Origin: Rhizoclosmatium globosum
Taxonomy: Eukaryota > Chytridiomycota > Chytridiomycetes > Chytridiales > Chytriomycetaceae
Assembly (NCBI GenBank): GCA_002104985.1
Contig: MCGO01000122.1
Location: 56,475-120,474 of the forward strand
Direction: 5' to 3'
DNA: 64,000 nucleotides
The notes below the pieces were generated by a model. It made no database searches, was not told where the DNA came from, and saw only the letters and a program-made list of their open reading frames with translations. Position 1 is the stretch's first letter; each line of letters begins with the position of its first letter. Shown here piece after piece: positions 33,792-44,313 of this stretch. The position numbers were made by a program, and so were the translations under genes.

Positions 33792-36700
33792 ATGCTTTTC
33801 CCTCGCCTCATTATTCTGTTCTTTCTTGCACAAGTAGCTCTTACCAGCCTTGTTGAGAACCTAAGACCTCGTCAACAAGTTGATGAAAGGTTTGAGTTTT
33901 CCTTATCAATGTCCTGACAGTAACCTGACTATTCAGTGAATCTTCGACTGACGAAGCAGAGTTTGCTGATTCACCAAGTCCAGCTCCAGCTGATATTACC
34001 GTTCCCGTCGTTCCCATCGCTGGTCGATCTCTTTTATTCTGTCTATTATTTCTATTCTTCTGGAACAGATGCTTACGTTTTCAGACGGAAAAGATACGGA
34101 ACAGTCCATTGTTCCTCAAGTGAAAGTTATAATTGCCATGTTCAGTTCATCTACATACAAAACATCATCGGGTTTTATTATTGCTCAAGTGAAGTAATCC
34201 CTGAGATAAAAGAACTATTTCAGAATGGAAAAGAACAGTAGAATAATCGCCAAAAGTCAGATTTACAGCAGTTCTTGCAATATGGTCTGGATTAGTCCCA
34301 GTGGCAGAAACACCATCCAAACTCTGGATGCATTGCGCCGTCCCCATTTCACCTCAGATCTTTGGACAAAGTTCCTCCTTGTGGTACTTTAATTAGCTCT
34401 TGTGTGTCAGTGTAGCCTTCCGAAAAGGTTGTGGGTTGAGATGAAAGTCTTGGCGCACTCCAAGCATCAACGATAGAATAAGATTCAGATGGTGTTGCCG
34501 CTTTTTGATGCATCTTCTTATGCGCTGTTATCGGCTGTCCATGTCATTGAGTTCCGTATTCCTTTTGGTGATTTGATTGATGACTTGCAATACCACCACC
34601 AGTGTCTGGGACTCTGCCATAGAGACATTAAGCCTGGAATCTTGTTTTTGTCGATTGGTAGGGAAGTTTTGTTTATTGGTTAGTTCGACGATAATGATAA
34701 CATGATAAAACCATTCCCCTTAGTCTGCAATGACCGTGACAAGTTGCAACTTCCTGGGCTGACTTTCCAGTAGAAATAGTAATGCGAACAATTGTGTTGA
34801 GGATAAGAGTGGCTACTTTGGATTGTTTTACTGTGTTAACTATAAGTTGCGATTCGTGTACAAGACGAAACGCATCCCACCGTCACAAATCCAGCATGTA
34901 TGGATAGTATTAAATTATTAATGAACGGATAGAAATATGAGTCTATTTGGACGCTTCAGATCATAAAACTCCGCGAATATAATTACATATACCTTTCTAG
35001 TGCCAACGCCCGGGTAGCGCAGCGGCAGCGCATTTGCCTTCTAAGCAAGTGGTCGTGGGTTCGATCCCCACCTTGGGTGCTTTTGGCAGTGTGATCTCAG
35101 TTAGAATAATGGTGTGAAGTGGTTGGAGGTGGGATGAGTGTACACTGTGACAACCACGCATTTCCTTGGCCGGCCTTGGGAAAACCAATGCAGAAGGCTC
35201 CACTGAAGCTCGTAGCAGCCTTGAATTGCTGTAGTCTTGATACAGGCAGTAACCTCATCAAGAGAGTCGTGCCAAGGCCTCGTAGCTTGCAATACGAGTA
35301 TTTAACACACCATAACAACAGTGCACCATGCAGCAAGCACTGAAATACGTCAAGATTTGATTTGACTTCAGTTCGTCAAAGAGGATTCCTTTCCCGTGTC
35401 ACTCGGCAAGCAACGCAAAATGAACAAGCTGATTCATGGCAGGCAACTTTATCGCATTTTCCTGCATATCTGAAACCAAGAACTTGGGTGAGAAGCAAAA
35501 GGTCTGAGCTTCCCAGGTGTCTGTTCAAGTATCTGAGGCTCAGTTTCACGCTCCCAGTCTGATTCAACATCTAAAGCCCATTCAATCTGATAACAAAAGC
35601 AAGAGTTAGAGAAGTTAAACATACATTCATATTGGGGCAAAAAGATAAATTTACATGGGTGTAATGTTTGAACATTACATTGAGAATGTGAAACATATAG
35701 TCGCCACCAAGTTCTGTTTTCGAGATGGCCTCCAGACTCTGAAACAACGTTGAGACTGTAGCAGGTGCTACTGGAAGTATTGTCTGCCAATCATAGTGAA
35801 AGCTTGGCCAGTGTTGGATCGGGAAGACAGGAATATTGTGGAGATCAAGGTAGACTTTGGCTAAAATCCCCTTGATCATCTCAACCCAATGCACACTGTC
35901 CAACCGGGTTTCCACGTACACACCATCAACTAGCATCCCGTTTTGTCCGTCTTGCTCAGCAGGGTGTTGCGTATACCAGAATTGAATCACGTTGGCAAGG
36001 GATACTATTCCACCACTCGCTGCAATTCGAACAGAGTCTGAAGCGTCGTCAAGACGCTTGATGAGATCCGGGTATATCGTTTTGAAGTTTTGCGCTAAAG
36101 GATCAAATTGTCAGAATAGTTAAAGAGCAATACCAGGTTCTTAAAAACGTACTAATGAAGGAAACACCAGCATCAGCACCTCCATCCAACAGAAATTTCA
36201 GTGCCTTCACGGCAGTCAGTCGCGTCTCAACGTCTTCCTCGTCTAGGCAAGCAACTGTGATTGGTAGGTATTGCCCACCTTCAGTCGCAACCAACAAATC
36301 TACCACTGCTTTTGGAACGTAACCCAAGAACTCGCTCTTCTGGGTTGTCGCGGTTGGATCCAGTAGAGAAACGAGGATACTCATTCCAAGGCCTCGCAAT
36401 AGTCCCAGCTTTCTACCAGGCTTCCAAATGGCTGATGGCATAACGATACCGTCAATAATCTTTGCAGCATGACTGGAGAGCTCGTTTGTAGAATTTAATG
36501 GTGATGCGGATGGCTTGATTAGGTCCAAAAAAGTTGTAAGCAGACTGAGTTTCGTAATCAGTTATCATAGCCTGTCATAAAAATGAATACAAACCTTTGC
36601 CGAACTTCAAATTCCTTCTCCACAGAAATTCCAACAGCAAAGACATCGACTACGTCCTTCAGTTTGGCTCCAACGGCTGCACCAGCCCTTTTCAAAAACA

Positions 36701-37625
36701 ATTTTTCATGGGCACCAGCTCCATTCTCTGCGGCTCCTGGCGCACCAATTTGGACTCAATACTTCTCTCAGTTTGCACCATCACTTCCAATTCAAGATAT
36801 CACGGTCTGTACAGGTCCAACAAGTAACGCCTGGGGAGCAACATTCGATGACGGTCCTTCTGAAAACACTCATGTTGCATTGGAATGTAAGTCCATCATA
36901 GTTTCTATCTTGAACTGATTCCAAATGTCAAGACTTTCAAACTGTTGGGATGCAAGCCACATTCTGGGTTATAGGTTCCAATATTTTGAACTTTCCTGAT
37001 GTAGTTGCCAACACGTTCCAGAGTGGGCATCAAATTGGGTAAGCATCGTTGAAACAAACTGGTTGTAATCTTTGTTTTACAATACTTATTGAACAGATCT
37101 CATACATGGTCTCACCCAGACTTGGTGACTCTCAGTGACGACCAGGTTATTGCAGAGCTTGTGTACGGATGCAAAGCTATTCAAGAAGTGACTGGGGTTT
37201 ATCCAAAGTATTTCCGTCCACCATGTGAGTCTATTCGCTGAATATGATATGTTGGAACAAAAACATGACCACAAAAACCAGATGGATCCATCGATGATCG
37301 TGTCCGGTCCCTCGCCGCAAGCATGGGTCTCCAAAGTGTGACTTGGGCTGTGGACACTCAAGACTGGTCCTACGTCGGTACAGGAAACATGTACCTCGTT
37401 CCACAAGCGTTTCAATCTTGGCTGAATCAAGGCATCCTACTGCCCATTTCTTTGGAGCATGACTTGTTTCCAGAGACAGTAGCAGTTGTGCAGCAGAGCA
37501 TGGATTTGTTGATAAATTCTGGACGCGTAATTAAAACGGTTGCAGAATGTATTGGAGATTCAGATCCATATGGGAATGGAATTTTGCAGGCATTCTTTTC
37601 TTCAGGGTTGTTTGAAAGCAAGTAG
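33792..37625 (+). CDS. Second polysaccharide (chitin) deacetylase, 5' and 3' parts 2.6 kb apart
   Basis: The 5' part (33792-33889, 33937-34022) encodes a signal peptide (MLFPRLIILFFLAQVALTS) and an acidic/Pro-rich linker, with an intron at the same position as in the copy at 17.2 kb. The 3' part (36626-36886, 36933-37038, 37097-37224, 37282-37625) carries the NodB domain with TFDDGPS, HTWSHP, RPPY, DTQDW and LEHDL. Between them lie 2603 bp with unrelated gene fragments and a tRNA. The ends read as a splice pair: CGCTG then GTCGATC at 34022/34023 and CTTCTCCACAG at 36625, in compatible phase (1). It may therefore be one huge intron with nested genes, or a gene broken by an insertion. Catalytic residues are complete. 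Confidence 0.7.
34567..34683 (+). pseudogene. Protein-kinase catalytic-loop fragment
   Basis: The frame reads LIDDLQYHHQCLGLCHRDIKPGILFL, matching subdomain VIb of Ser/Thr kinases (the HRD motif and DIKP, usually followed by ENILL; here GILFL). It is followed by a degenerate IGREVLFIG and a stop. No ATP-binding loop, DFG or APE motif was found around it, so it is an isolated relic within the 2.6-kb segment between the two deacetylase halves. Confidence 0.55.
35008..35079 (+). tRNA. tRNA-Arg (anticodon TCT)
   Basis: A complete cloverleaf of 72 nt without intron: acceptor stem GCCCGGG with CTTGGGT (three G-T pairs), D stem GCGC/GCGC, anticodon stem TTTGC/GCAAG with loop CTTCTAA (anticodon TCT, reading AGA) and T stem GTGGG/CCCAC with TTCGATC. 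Box A (TAGCGCAGCGG) and box B (GGTTCGATCCC) of the internal polymerase III promoter are intact, and a TTTT terminator follows at 35081. It lies in the segment between the two parts of the second deacetylase. Confidence 0.95.
35449..36561 (-). CDS. DNAAF5/HEATR2-like HEAT-repeat fragment, 5' truncated
   Basis: Three exons with normal introns encode HEAT-type helices: AIWKPGRKLGLLRGLGMS, CLDEEDVETRLTAVKALKFLL and YPDLIKRLDDASDSVRIAA, in the order seen near the C-terminal half of dynein axonemal assembly factor 5. The frame is open only back to about 36561, where the deacetylase exon region begins, so the N-terminal half is missing. The C-terminus (ending ICRKMR at 35449) also lacks the usual last helices. 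DNAAF5 acts in cytoplasmic pre-assembly of axonemal dyneins, a function retained only in fungi with flagellated zoospores. Exons are clean, but a functional fragment is unlikely. Other ARM/HEAT proteins are an alternative. Confidence 0.5.
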
Positions 37626-37748
37626 TCGGTCTCATACATTAATGCTGCATTATTAAGTTCATATAAAGAAGTGGCAGTGCTATCTCTCCAATATTCATAA
37701 TAACTTACGCACAAATGAAAGAATTTATCACATTAACTTTATTTTTGT

Positions 37749-39323
37749 CTAATCACTGCCACGGCCCAACAACCCCTTCCACTTGATAATCTGGCTGACA
37801 CGGCCCATCGAAGCAGTATACACTGCACGCGCTAATACCACACTTCCTACACTCACGATTGGGAAGATCCAAGGAACAGCGTCAATATAATTCGGTAAGT
37901 TCATGCCCAACAATGCGGCAACCAGTCCTGCAGATGTAAGCGACGCCGTAGCGAGGTTGGCACGGAGATCAAACACAATCAGTTGGTTTCGCGTGTGATC
38001 CAGAGAAACTCCAATCATTTGTTGAGTGGTTTGTAAGTTGGACGTTGTTTCAGTTATTCGCATAACGAGTTCTATCAGTTGAAAGGGAATTATGAAAAGT
38101 TGTTGAAGCAATGGTGATTCTTACCGTCACCAAGCTTAGCATAATGCTCCAACATAAGCTCCATTTCCATGTGATCGGAGGTAATACGAGGAATGCCGTT
38201 GGCTTTGTCTGTCAGGAACATTCCAGCCATGTCTTCATCACTAAACAAAGTCAGTATCCTCCGAACAAGACTATTCCGCAAATCGCTTACTTGTTAAGTA
38301 CTTCATTCACAGCACTGCGAAATCCTTCAACGCGCTGTAAAAACTTGATGTAACTTCGACGCAAAAGCAACAGCTCCTTCAACTTTTCATCGTCCACGCT
38401 CTCATCCAAGCTAACAAAAAGATCACTAGCTTCCTTTTCATATTCATGCAGCTCCTGTTGAAGACCATATGCCACGGAACTCAAGATGGCTTCCATCACT
38501 TTGATTTCAAACACAGTACTGTCTTTTGGAGCCTGCAATTTCCCTTGCAATTCATAAATGAATGCGCTTTGTTGTTGTGCCGTCTCAGAGCTATCGGACG
38601 TTGGTGCGGCAACGATAATAACCTTGTCGGCTAAAAAATCGTTCATTAGTTTGAGAATCGTTAGTTCAAACAAGTATACCTCGAATCAAGGCTCGCACAT
38701 GCGACAAATTCACGACAATTGCCTTGTCACGAACGAGAATCACTTGACTCTGGTCTCCCAAACTTGTATCCAACTTTCTCAAATCGCGAGGTTGCAAAGT
38801 ATTTTCCGCACAGATTTGAGCACGTTGGAATTCTTGGTCGAGTTGCGTTACGACACCTCTTGAATCAAAGACCTATTTAGTTTGTGTCAGACACGTTGTG
38901 AGTGTGTGGAGATAAGAAGCAACTTACAACACCGCGAAGGGTAAGTGCTTTCGGACCTGGAATTGAACTGATCAAAGTATCTTCCGGAATTCTGAATCCA
39001 CTGTCGCCGTGCTTTTTGGGCTGAGGATCGGCCTCGTCTGCTTTCAAGTCCCCATCAAGGCTGACGTAGGTCTTTGCCTCGATTGATTGATCTTGTGCCT
39101 TGAGTTCCTGTTGCTCTTGAAGCATCTTTTTTGGATCGTGGATTGAGTCTGACAGCGTAGTTTTGGGGTCTTTGGAAGGGCTGGGGCGAGGGAGTTGTTT
39201 TGTTGGAGTGGAGAAGGATCGGGCAGTTGCTGTCACTGCCACAAATGAGGTGCGGGCGGCATTAGATATAGTATGAGGTCGAAAGGCTGCGATTGTCGCT
39301 CGTTGGGTTGTGGGACGCAACAT
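37749..39323 (-). CDS. MRS2: Mitochondrial magnesium channel MRS2/LPE10 (CorA superfamily)
   Basis: About five exons. The N-terminus MLRPTTQRATIAAFRPHT... is basic and hydroxylated, a good mitochondrial presequence. The matrix domain follows the family order: QVILVRDKAIVVNLSHVRALI, TVFEIKVMEAILSSVA, LLLLRRSYIKFLQRV and the long stalk helix region DHTRNQLIVFDLRANLA. The pore has the signature GMN in LLGMNLPNYI between two membrane helices, and both termini face the matrix. It forms a pentameric Mg2+ channel of the inner membrane. All exons read open; introns are 45-60 bp. It is convergent with the second deacetylase (124 bp apart). Confidence 0.93.
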
Positions 39324-39475
39324 GCTGTCAGGATCAATTTGGAAAGGAAATGCTTCCAAAGCTTCCACCAACAAACAACACAACAAGGCGACTCAGCTTT
39401 GTATTATTAATATATCCCTTTAGTTTGGTATTCTACGAAAAATAAATAAATAGTGTATTCTTTGAGCCAGAGCAA

Positions 39476-41720
39476 TCAACAAGAAGAGAAACTGGCCCCA
39501 ACAGCAATCGTCTCCTGATACTCGGCTTCAGTCGCAGCCTTCAATTCTTCAATTGCTGCGGTAATAGTGTCCTTCATTCCAATCACACCCTCCAAAACCT
39601 TCAACAACCCCTTCTCAGCCTCATCTTTGGCAGAATAGAACCTCTGACTCAACTGATCATATCTGCAAAATTCGATAATTAGCATCTCACAACCCAGACA
39701 CCAAACAAACTACTCAACTCTTCACCGACATCCCTCAACCGTCTCATACTCTCTTCAAGTGCACGAGAACTGTCCAACCGCATCTTTCCCATTTCACTCT
39801 CCAACACTTCCATCTCTTTCACACGCGCCGCCATTTTCTTTTCAAATACTTCTTTTTCGGCGTTATACGCGTCGTTTAGTTTACTGATTCTTTGTTCGAG
39901 CGCCATAAGTTCATCGCACTTTTCAGCACATGCTTCGGTGAGGCGGTCCAAGGTTTCTTGAGTTGCGATGGCATCGTCTTCAGCTTTGTGAGCTGCTGCG
40001 TTGTACGAAGCGCGAATTGTGAGAAGGGTTGGTTTGATGACTGTGGTCAAGGGTGTTGAGACCATTGAGGTAGGGTCGATTGTTTGGAAGTTGAGTTCCA
40101 ATTCAAAGTTGACGCCTTGAGTATCTTTCGAAGTTGAAGAAAGGAAGCCGAGGTCGTAAGACAAGGTGTTGAATGTTTGCACGAGTTTCTCGAGCTGTAT
40201 TGTTGAATTAGAGGGGAATCAATCTTCAAATAATCATACCTGATCCATCTTCTTTTGCACCGCCATTTCTTTTTCCCAAAATACTTTGTTCGTTTCGTCG
40301 GCTTTCTTGGCCAAAGTCTCCAATGCACGAACAAGTTGCTCACGCTCAGACGTCATGCGGTCCACATCGGCAGGGCTGATTTCTTGGCTATCCACAATTT
40401 GAGTGAGTTCGTTCTTCTCAATTGTTTGCTTGTCCAGTTCAGTTTCTGTTCAATCAATTAGCTGGTTTTTCCTCACAAGTAATCAGTGTACCCTTGCACG
40501 CAAGCTCCTCTTCAACGACTTTAATTTGGTCTTCAAGTTTCTGCTTCTTTGGTTCCAAGTGGTTGGCGATGTAGAGTTTGAACTTTTCGATGTCAGATGC
40601 AAGAGTTGCGGATTCCCGTTCGGCAAGAGTCAATGGAGACTGGCCAAATGTTAAACCTTATTCTGATAGATTAATGTATTTACCTCACTATCGCGAAGTG
40701 ATGCCCATTCTTTTGACAAAACGTCATGTTCGACTTTGAGCTTCTCAACATCCTTCACCGTCTTTTCGTTCTTGCGGTCTAACATTGACGACGTTAGAAA
40801 GAAATCTCAAAACAGAAACGGGTCATGTACCAAAGTTTGAAATCAACTCGTCATCCATCGCATCATAATTGTCGTCTCCCGCCAAAAACACGGCGTACGC
40901 CTTTGTGAGGTAATCGAAAAACACTTTCTCTCCTTGAACTTGAGCTCCCATCACTGGGTCGTCATCAAATTCGTTCTGAGTATCCATCTGGTCACAACAC
41001 ATAATGAGTTCGACCATCCAGGTGAGCATAGCGAGAAGCGAAGGCCAAGCATGCATGGAGCCAACAGAGGCGAGATGCGACTTTGAAATTTGGTCACAGA
41101 ACGGGTACCTGTTGACAATACGTCAAAGTCCAGCCAGAGAATACTCTACACGAACCTCAGACCGCGCAGAATAACGGGGACTTCCTCTTCAAACTTTTTG
41201 ACAAACACGTAACGCGGGTCCAGCTGAGCATACAAGAATTTGAAAATGGATGTGAAGTCCTTTGCTGAGGGCGCCTGGAGTGTCTTTGGACTGACTGGCT
41301 GGTTGTATCCGGCCTGGACGAGGAATGCGATAAGGTTTCTGATAGCATTTGCCTGCCACTGTTTGTCTCTGATTGGACGCGGGTCTTTTGCAATTGCGAG
41401 GGGCGCGTTGATTGACGCGGCGATGCCCATGTTTGACGGGCGGCCGACGTACGCGGACGAGCGTCTGGAATTGTCATTGATTGGGTTATTAGTTAATAAT
41501 TTAAGACTGAATAAATCAAGAGGAAGAGGAAGAAGGAAGGGTGTATTCAACAAGGGAAGTCAAAGGCACACCTTCCACCTGGTGCTCCAGCAAGACCCCC
41601 ACGTGCGCCGCCAATCGACGAGTAGCGCTGGTTTAGCTGGAGCCCTGCGAGGCCGTCGCTGAGACCGCCAATCGAGGCTTTGGAGTTGGCCGCCATCGAG
41701 AGACGCGGAAGCTGAGACAT
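39476..41720 (-). CDS. NDC80: Kinetochore protein NDC80 (HEC1)
   Basis: Several exons encode a protein with a Ser/Arg-containing N-terminal tail (MSQLPRLSMAANSK), then the calponin-homology domain: RDKQWQANAIRNLIAFL, DFTSIFKFLYAQLDPRY and VILRGLRYPFCDQISKSHL across an intron, then AWPSLLAMLTWMVELIM. The remainder is a long coiled coil with heptads, ending GASFSSC. The domain order is that of NDC80, the microtubule-binding subunit of the kinetochore complex with NUF2, SPC24 and SPC25. Residues that bind microtubules lie in the CH domain and the tail. Introns are short; no frame breaks were found. A start nine codons upstream is possible. Confidence 0.9.
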
Positions 41721-42233
41721 TTCACCGAGTGTTTGTCCGAATAACAAACAAAAGGCAACAGTAACAACATGGCATTGTCAGGCAATAATTATCCGTTCAT
41801 TTTGCAACCAGTTGTTGGGCTTTGATTTGTGAATGAGATTGGGGATGATAGGACAATATTCCAGTATGACGGTGTCGTGATATCACACTCACCATTCTTC
41901 TGCACACGCAGCTTCTAATTGTACTCAAATAAAATACCAGAGTTCTTGAGATTAGAATCTAATATTGGCAGGAATGAGGAACCTCAGCAACTGACAAATC
42001 CATCCCGCCACCCTGCTTCCCGTCTTTGATGGTGCCTCTCTGGGCAAATACGGAATACAATGTGAACATGACGTTACTTTACTCCCAAAGGTGATTTGGG
42101 CATAACAAGCAAATGAATGAATGTAGAACAAAATAGACGCCTCCAACAGACCCCTTCCCTCTCACTTCCTTCGAAACCGTCCATCATTGTGTGCTGAAAA
42201 ACTGTGGTATCATCCATCATCGGTCCCTCAAGT
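41721..42233. other. Intergenic region
   Basis: Between the NDC80 start and the 3' end of the next minus-strand gene. Short open frames here show no recognisable similarity. Confidence 0.5.
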
Positions 42234-42551
42234 TCACATGCTCTCCATCGAGAGGTAGTACTTGCTCTTCTCAACGACGTAATTGGTCACATCTGGGAAC
42301 ATGGCGATGCCGCGGAACATGAAGAAGGTGAAGAAGAGGGCAAAGACAATGTTGAAGACTATCGTGGTGGGATCGGCAGAGGGAGGTATGAAGAGAAGGG
42401 CGGGATGAGGTTAGATTGGGACCATCAACCAAACAATCAAAACGAGTACTCAACTGTACTTCTCCCATGGCTCAAGCATGTACAGTCCGAAGGTGAGTTC
42501 GTACTGGTAGATTTTGAGGGAAATCCACTTGCTGAGGCTGTTGGTTTTCAT
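42234..42551 (-). CDS. Small subunit of serine palmitoyltransferase (ssSPT-like), copy 1
   Basis: Two exons (42551-42455 and 42358-42234) with a 96-bp phase-1 intron give 73 residues. The protein starts MKTNSLSKWISLKIYQYEL, has the family signature YMLEPWEKY directly before the intron, then IFNIVFALFFTFFMF as membrane helix and IAMFPDVTNYVVEK. Animal SPTSSA/B show the same order: aromatic-rich amphipathic start, MLEPWE, FN, one membrane helix, then a P-x-H/D segment. Such subunits stimulate the LCB1/LCB2 enzyme in the ER membrane, which condenses serine and palmitoyl-CoA in sphingolipid synthesis, and can set acyl-CoA chain choice. A paralogue lies directly downstream at 43.0-43.3 kb on the same strand. 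Confidence 0.8.
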
Positions 42552-43035
42552 CTTGGTTGGTGGTGGTGGTTTCAGATGAGAGATTTGATTTTGTGAGGGC
42601 AACACTCCTTTTCAACTTCCGCCCTGAAACGACCCGTCTAGACCCGCCAAACCCAACTGAACAACATTAACAATGTTCATCTTGATCTGTGATAATAACT
42701 TGTGTTCTAGCCCCTCGCTATTCCATTTGAGAAAAGTCCCAAACAACAACACTCTCAGCTTATATCAATCTAACGAACTGCCACGTCAAATGTAAAGCGG
42801 CAATAGCAGGGTATAAAACGAATCAGCTGTTTTAATTCCGACAAGCTGGACGGCATGTGAAGGTTGAATTGGTAGTGGTAGTCTAGAATCAACTATGACG
42901 GAATTCAAAACTTCAAAAACTAAGGAATCTTTTCAAACGAGATTGTTACTTTATTGCTATATACAATGCCACAAATTATTCACAAAAACACACGCTATCC
43001 CACTTCTCAGCCTAAGCAACTGCTGAACAACGCTT

Positions 43036-43335
43036 TTAGATGCTTGTCACTTGCTGAATGACATAAATAACTACGGACGGGATAAGAATGATTCCACGGA
43101 TCATTCCGAAAACAAACAAGCCCAAGACAATATTAAGAGCTACATTGAAGGCTGTTAGTAACGAAGTATCAAAAGTGAAGTTGAAGACATGGGTAGCTTG
43201 TTGAACCCTCTCAATACAACGCGATACTCAACTGAACTTTTCCCATGGCTCAAGCACACTGTCAGAGAGTCCAAATGTCATTTCGAACTGGTAGATCTTG
43301 AGGGCAATCCACTTCTTGAGGTTCATTGACTGCAT
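43036..43335 (-). CDS. Small subunit of serine palmitoyltransferase (ssSPT-like), copy 2
   Basis: Two exons (43335-43233 and 43151-43036) with an 81-bp phase-1 intron at exactly the same codon as in copy 1 give 72 residues. The protein is MQSMNLKKWIALKIYQFEM, then SVLEPWEKF before the intron and TFNVALNIVLGLFVF after it, then IILIPSVVIYVIQQ. MLEPWE is changed to VLEPWE. A second ATG three codons in (43326) could also be used. The shared intron position and 45-50% similarity show a tandem duplication. Having two versions may allow different substrate preference of serine palmitoyltransferase in different life stages; that is inference. Confidence 0.8.
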
Positions 43336-43524
43336 GGCTTCTTGTGTGTATGTGTGTGTGTTCTTTGAAGGAAAAGTGCGATGAGTTCTGTTTCAGACAG
43401 ATTTATCAGGGATGATTCCGCCCAGGCCCGCCGAACCCGCCAGCACTCACGAACCTATTCGATTTTGTCCATCCAAATTACGTATCCTCTCATTTTTTAT
43501 ATATTTCATGCTTCATAACTATCA

Positions 43525-44313
43525 TTATTTCTTCTTCGGGTATAAGTCCAAGTGATTCACTCCACTCCCAAACAAATGCCTAAAAAGCCATGTATGAATT
43601 GTTTGATGAACAAAAAATGCACCCTGCATTGCCTTTGCAAGAATCCATGGCGGTTGAATATCCCATCGCACAAAGCAGATCGTCACAAACAACATTACGA
43701 AACTCGAAGGCAACACGAGTCCCATGGCAACATACTTTCCAACCGTTTTAGCTAGCGTAGATTTACTTGAATCGTAACAATCATGTGCCGCGAGCCATTC
43801 CACATACGTTTCAGGAACTCGATGCGCCTTGGCACCTGAAACACATAAATCAAGGTACCGTTTCGACGGCCAATATTCTGGACTAATCGCCGAAATAGGT
43901 GTCACAAGTGTTGTACCCACAACAGTGCCGATCTCGTCGCCCTTTTCATCAACAAGACTCACAAGGACGTCCTTCTGTTGATATCCAAATCCTTTGTGTC
44001 CGTTTCCACCTTCACTGAGTACGATTCTCCGAAATTCGGCTTTTGTGATTAAGTGAACGACTCCGTGAACGTCTGGCACGTTTGGAGGAGGGTTTAGGTC
44101 TTCCCGCTTGATGACGGTTGCAAATGCTGGCTCGATGTACGGGAGTCCACGTAATCCCATTGAGAGACAGTATCCAGATAGTCTTGCAGCATGAGACTGT
44201 TGTGGTTTGAAATTCCGACGCTCCATGGTTATCTTGTTCATGTTGCTCCCGTATGCAAAGTACCAGACATTGTTGGAGGATGATTGGTTCTCAGGTGTAC
44301 CTAAATCTGTCAT
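43525..44313 (-). CDS. Gamma-glutamylcyclotransferase-like protein with membrane tail
   Basis: Single exon, 262 residues. The N-terminal domain has the family's substrate-loop motif YFAYGSNMNKITM, followed by CLSMGLRGLPYIEPAFATV and VHGVVHLITKAEF, then VVGTTLVTP and YVEWLAAH; this is the GGCT/AIG2-like fold that forms 5-oxoproline from gamma-glutamyl amines. The C-terminal 60 residues contain a hydrophobic segment (GLVLPSSFVMLFVTICF) and a second weaker one, so the enzyme is probably tethered to a membrane, unlike soluble human GGCT. The catalytic glutamate should lie in the SEGGNGHKGFGYQQ region, but cannot be fixed without alignment. It starts about 640 bp from the divergent ribosomal gene. 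Confidence 0.8.
   Translation of the reverse strand: MTDLGTPENQSSSNNVWYFAYGSNMNKITMERRNFKPQQSHAARLSGYCLSMGLRGLPYIEPAFATVIKREDLNPPPNVPDVHGVVHLITKAEFRRIVLSEGGNGHKGFGYQQKDVLVSLVDEKGDEIGTVVGTTLVTPISAISPEYWPSKRYLDLCVSGAKAHRVPETYVEWLAAHDCYDSSKSTLAKTVGKYVAMGLVLPSSFVMLFVTICFVRWDIQPPWILAKAMQGAFFVHQTIHTWLFRHLFGSGVNHLDLYPKKK

Noticed and set aside
34118..34200. Repeated CTCAAGTGAA near 34118 and 34188 as possible inverted or target repeats of the 2.6-kb segment
   Set aside because: Direct, short, imperfect and both on the same side. It does not define element ends.
33936..34241. 101-codon plus-strand frame after the second deacetylase linker
   Set aside because: It overlaps the linker exon in another frame and matches nothing; the linker frame has the family-like composition.
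34997..35203. Minus-strand frame containing KVGIEPTTTCLEG
   Set aside because: This is the antisense translation of the tRNA-Arg gene, a known annotation artefact.
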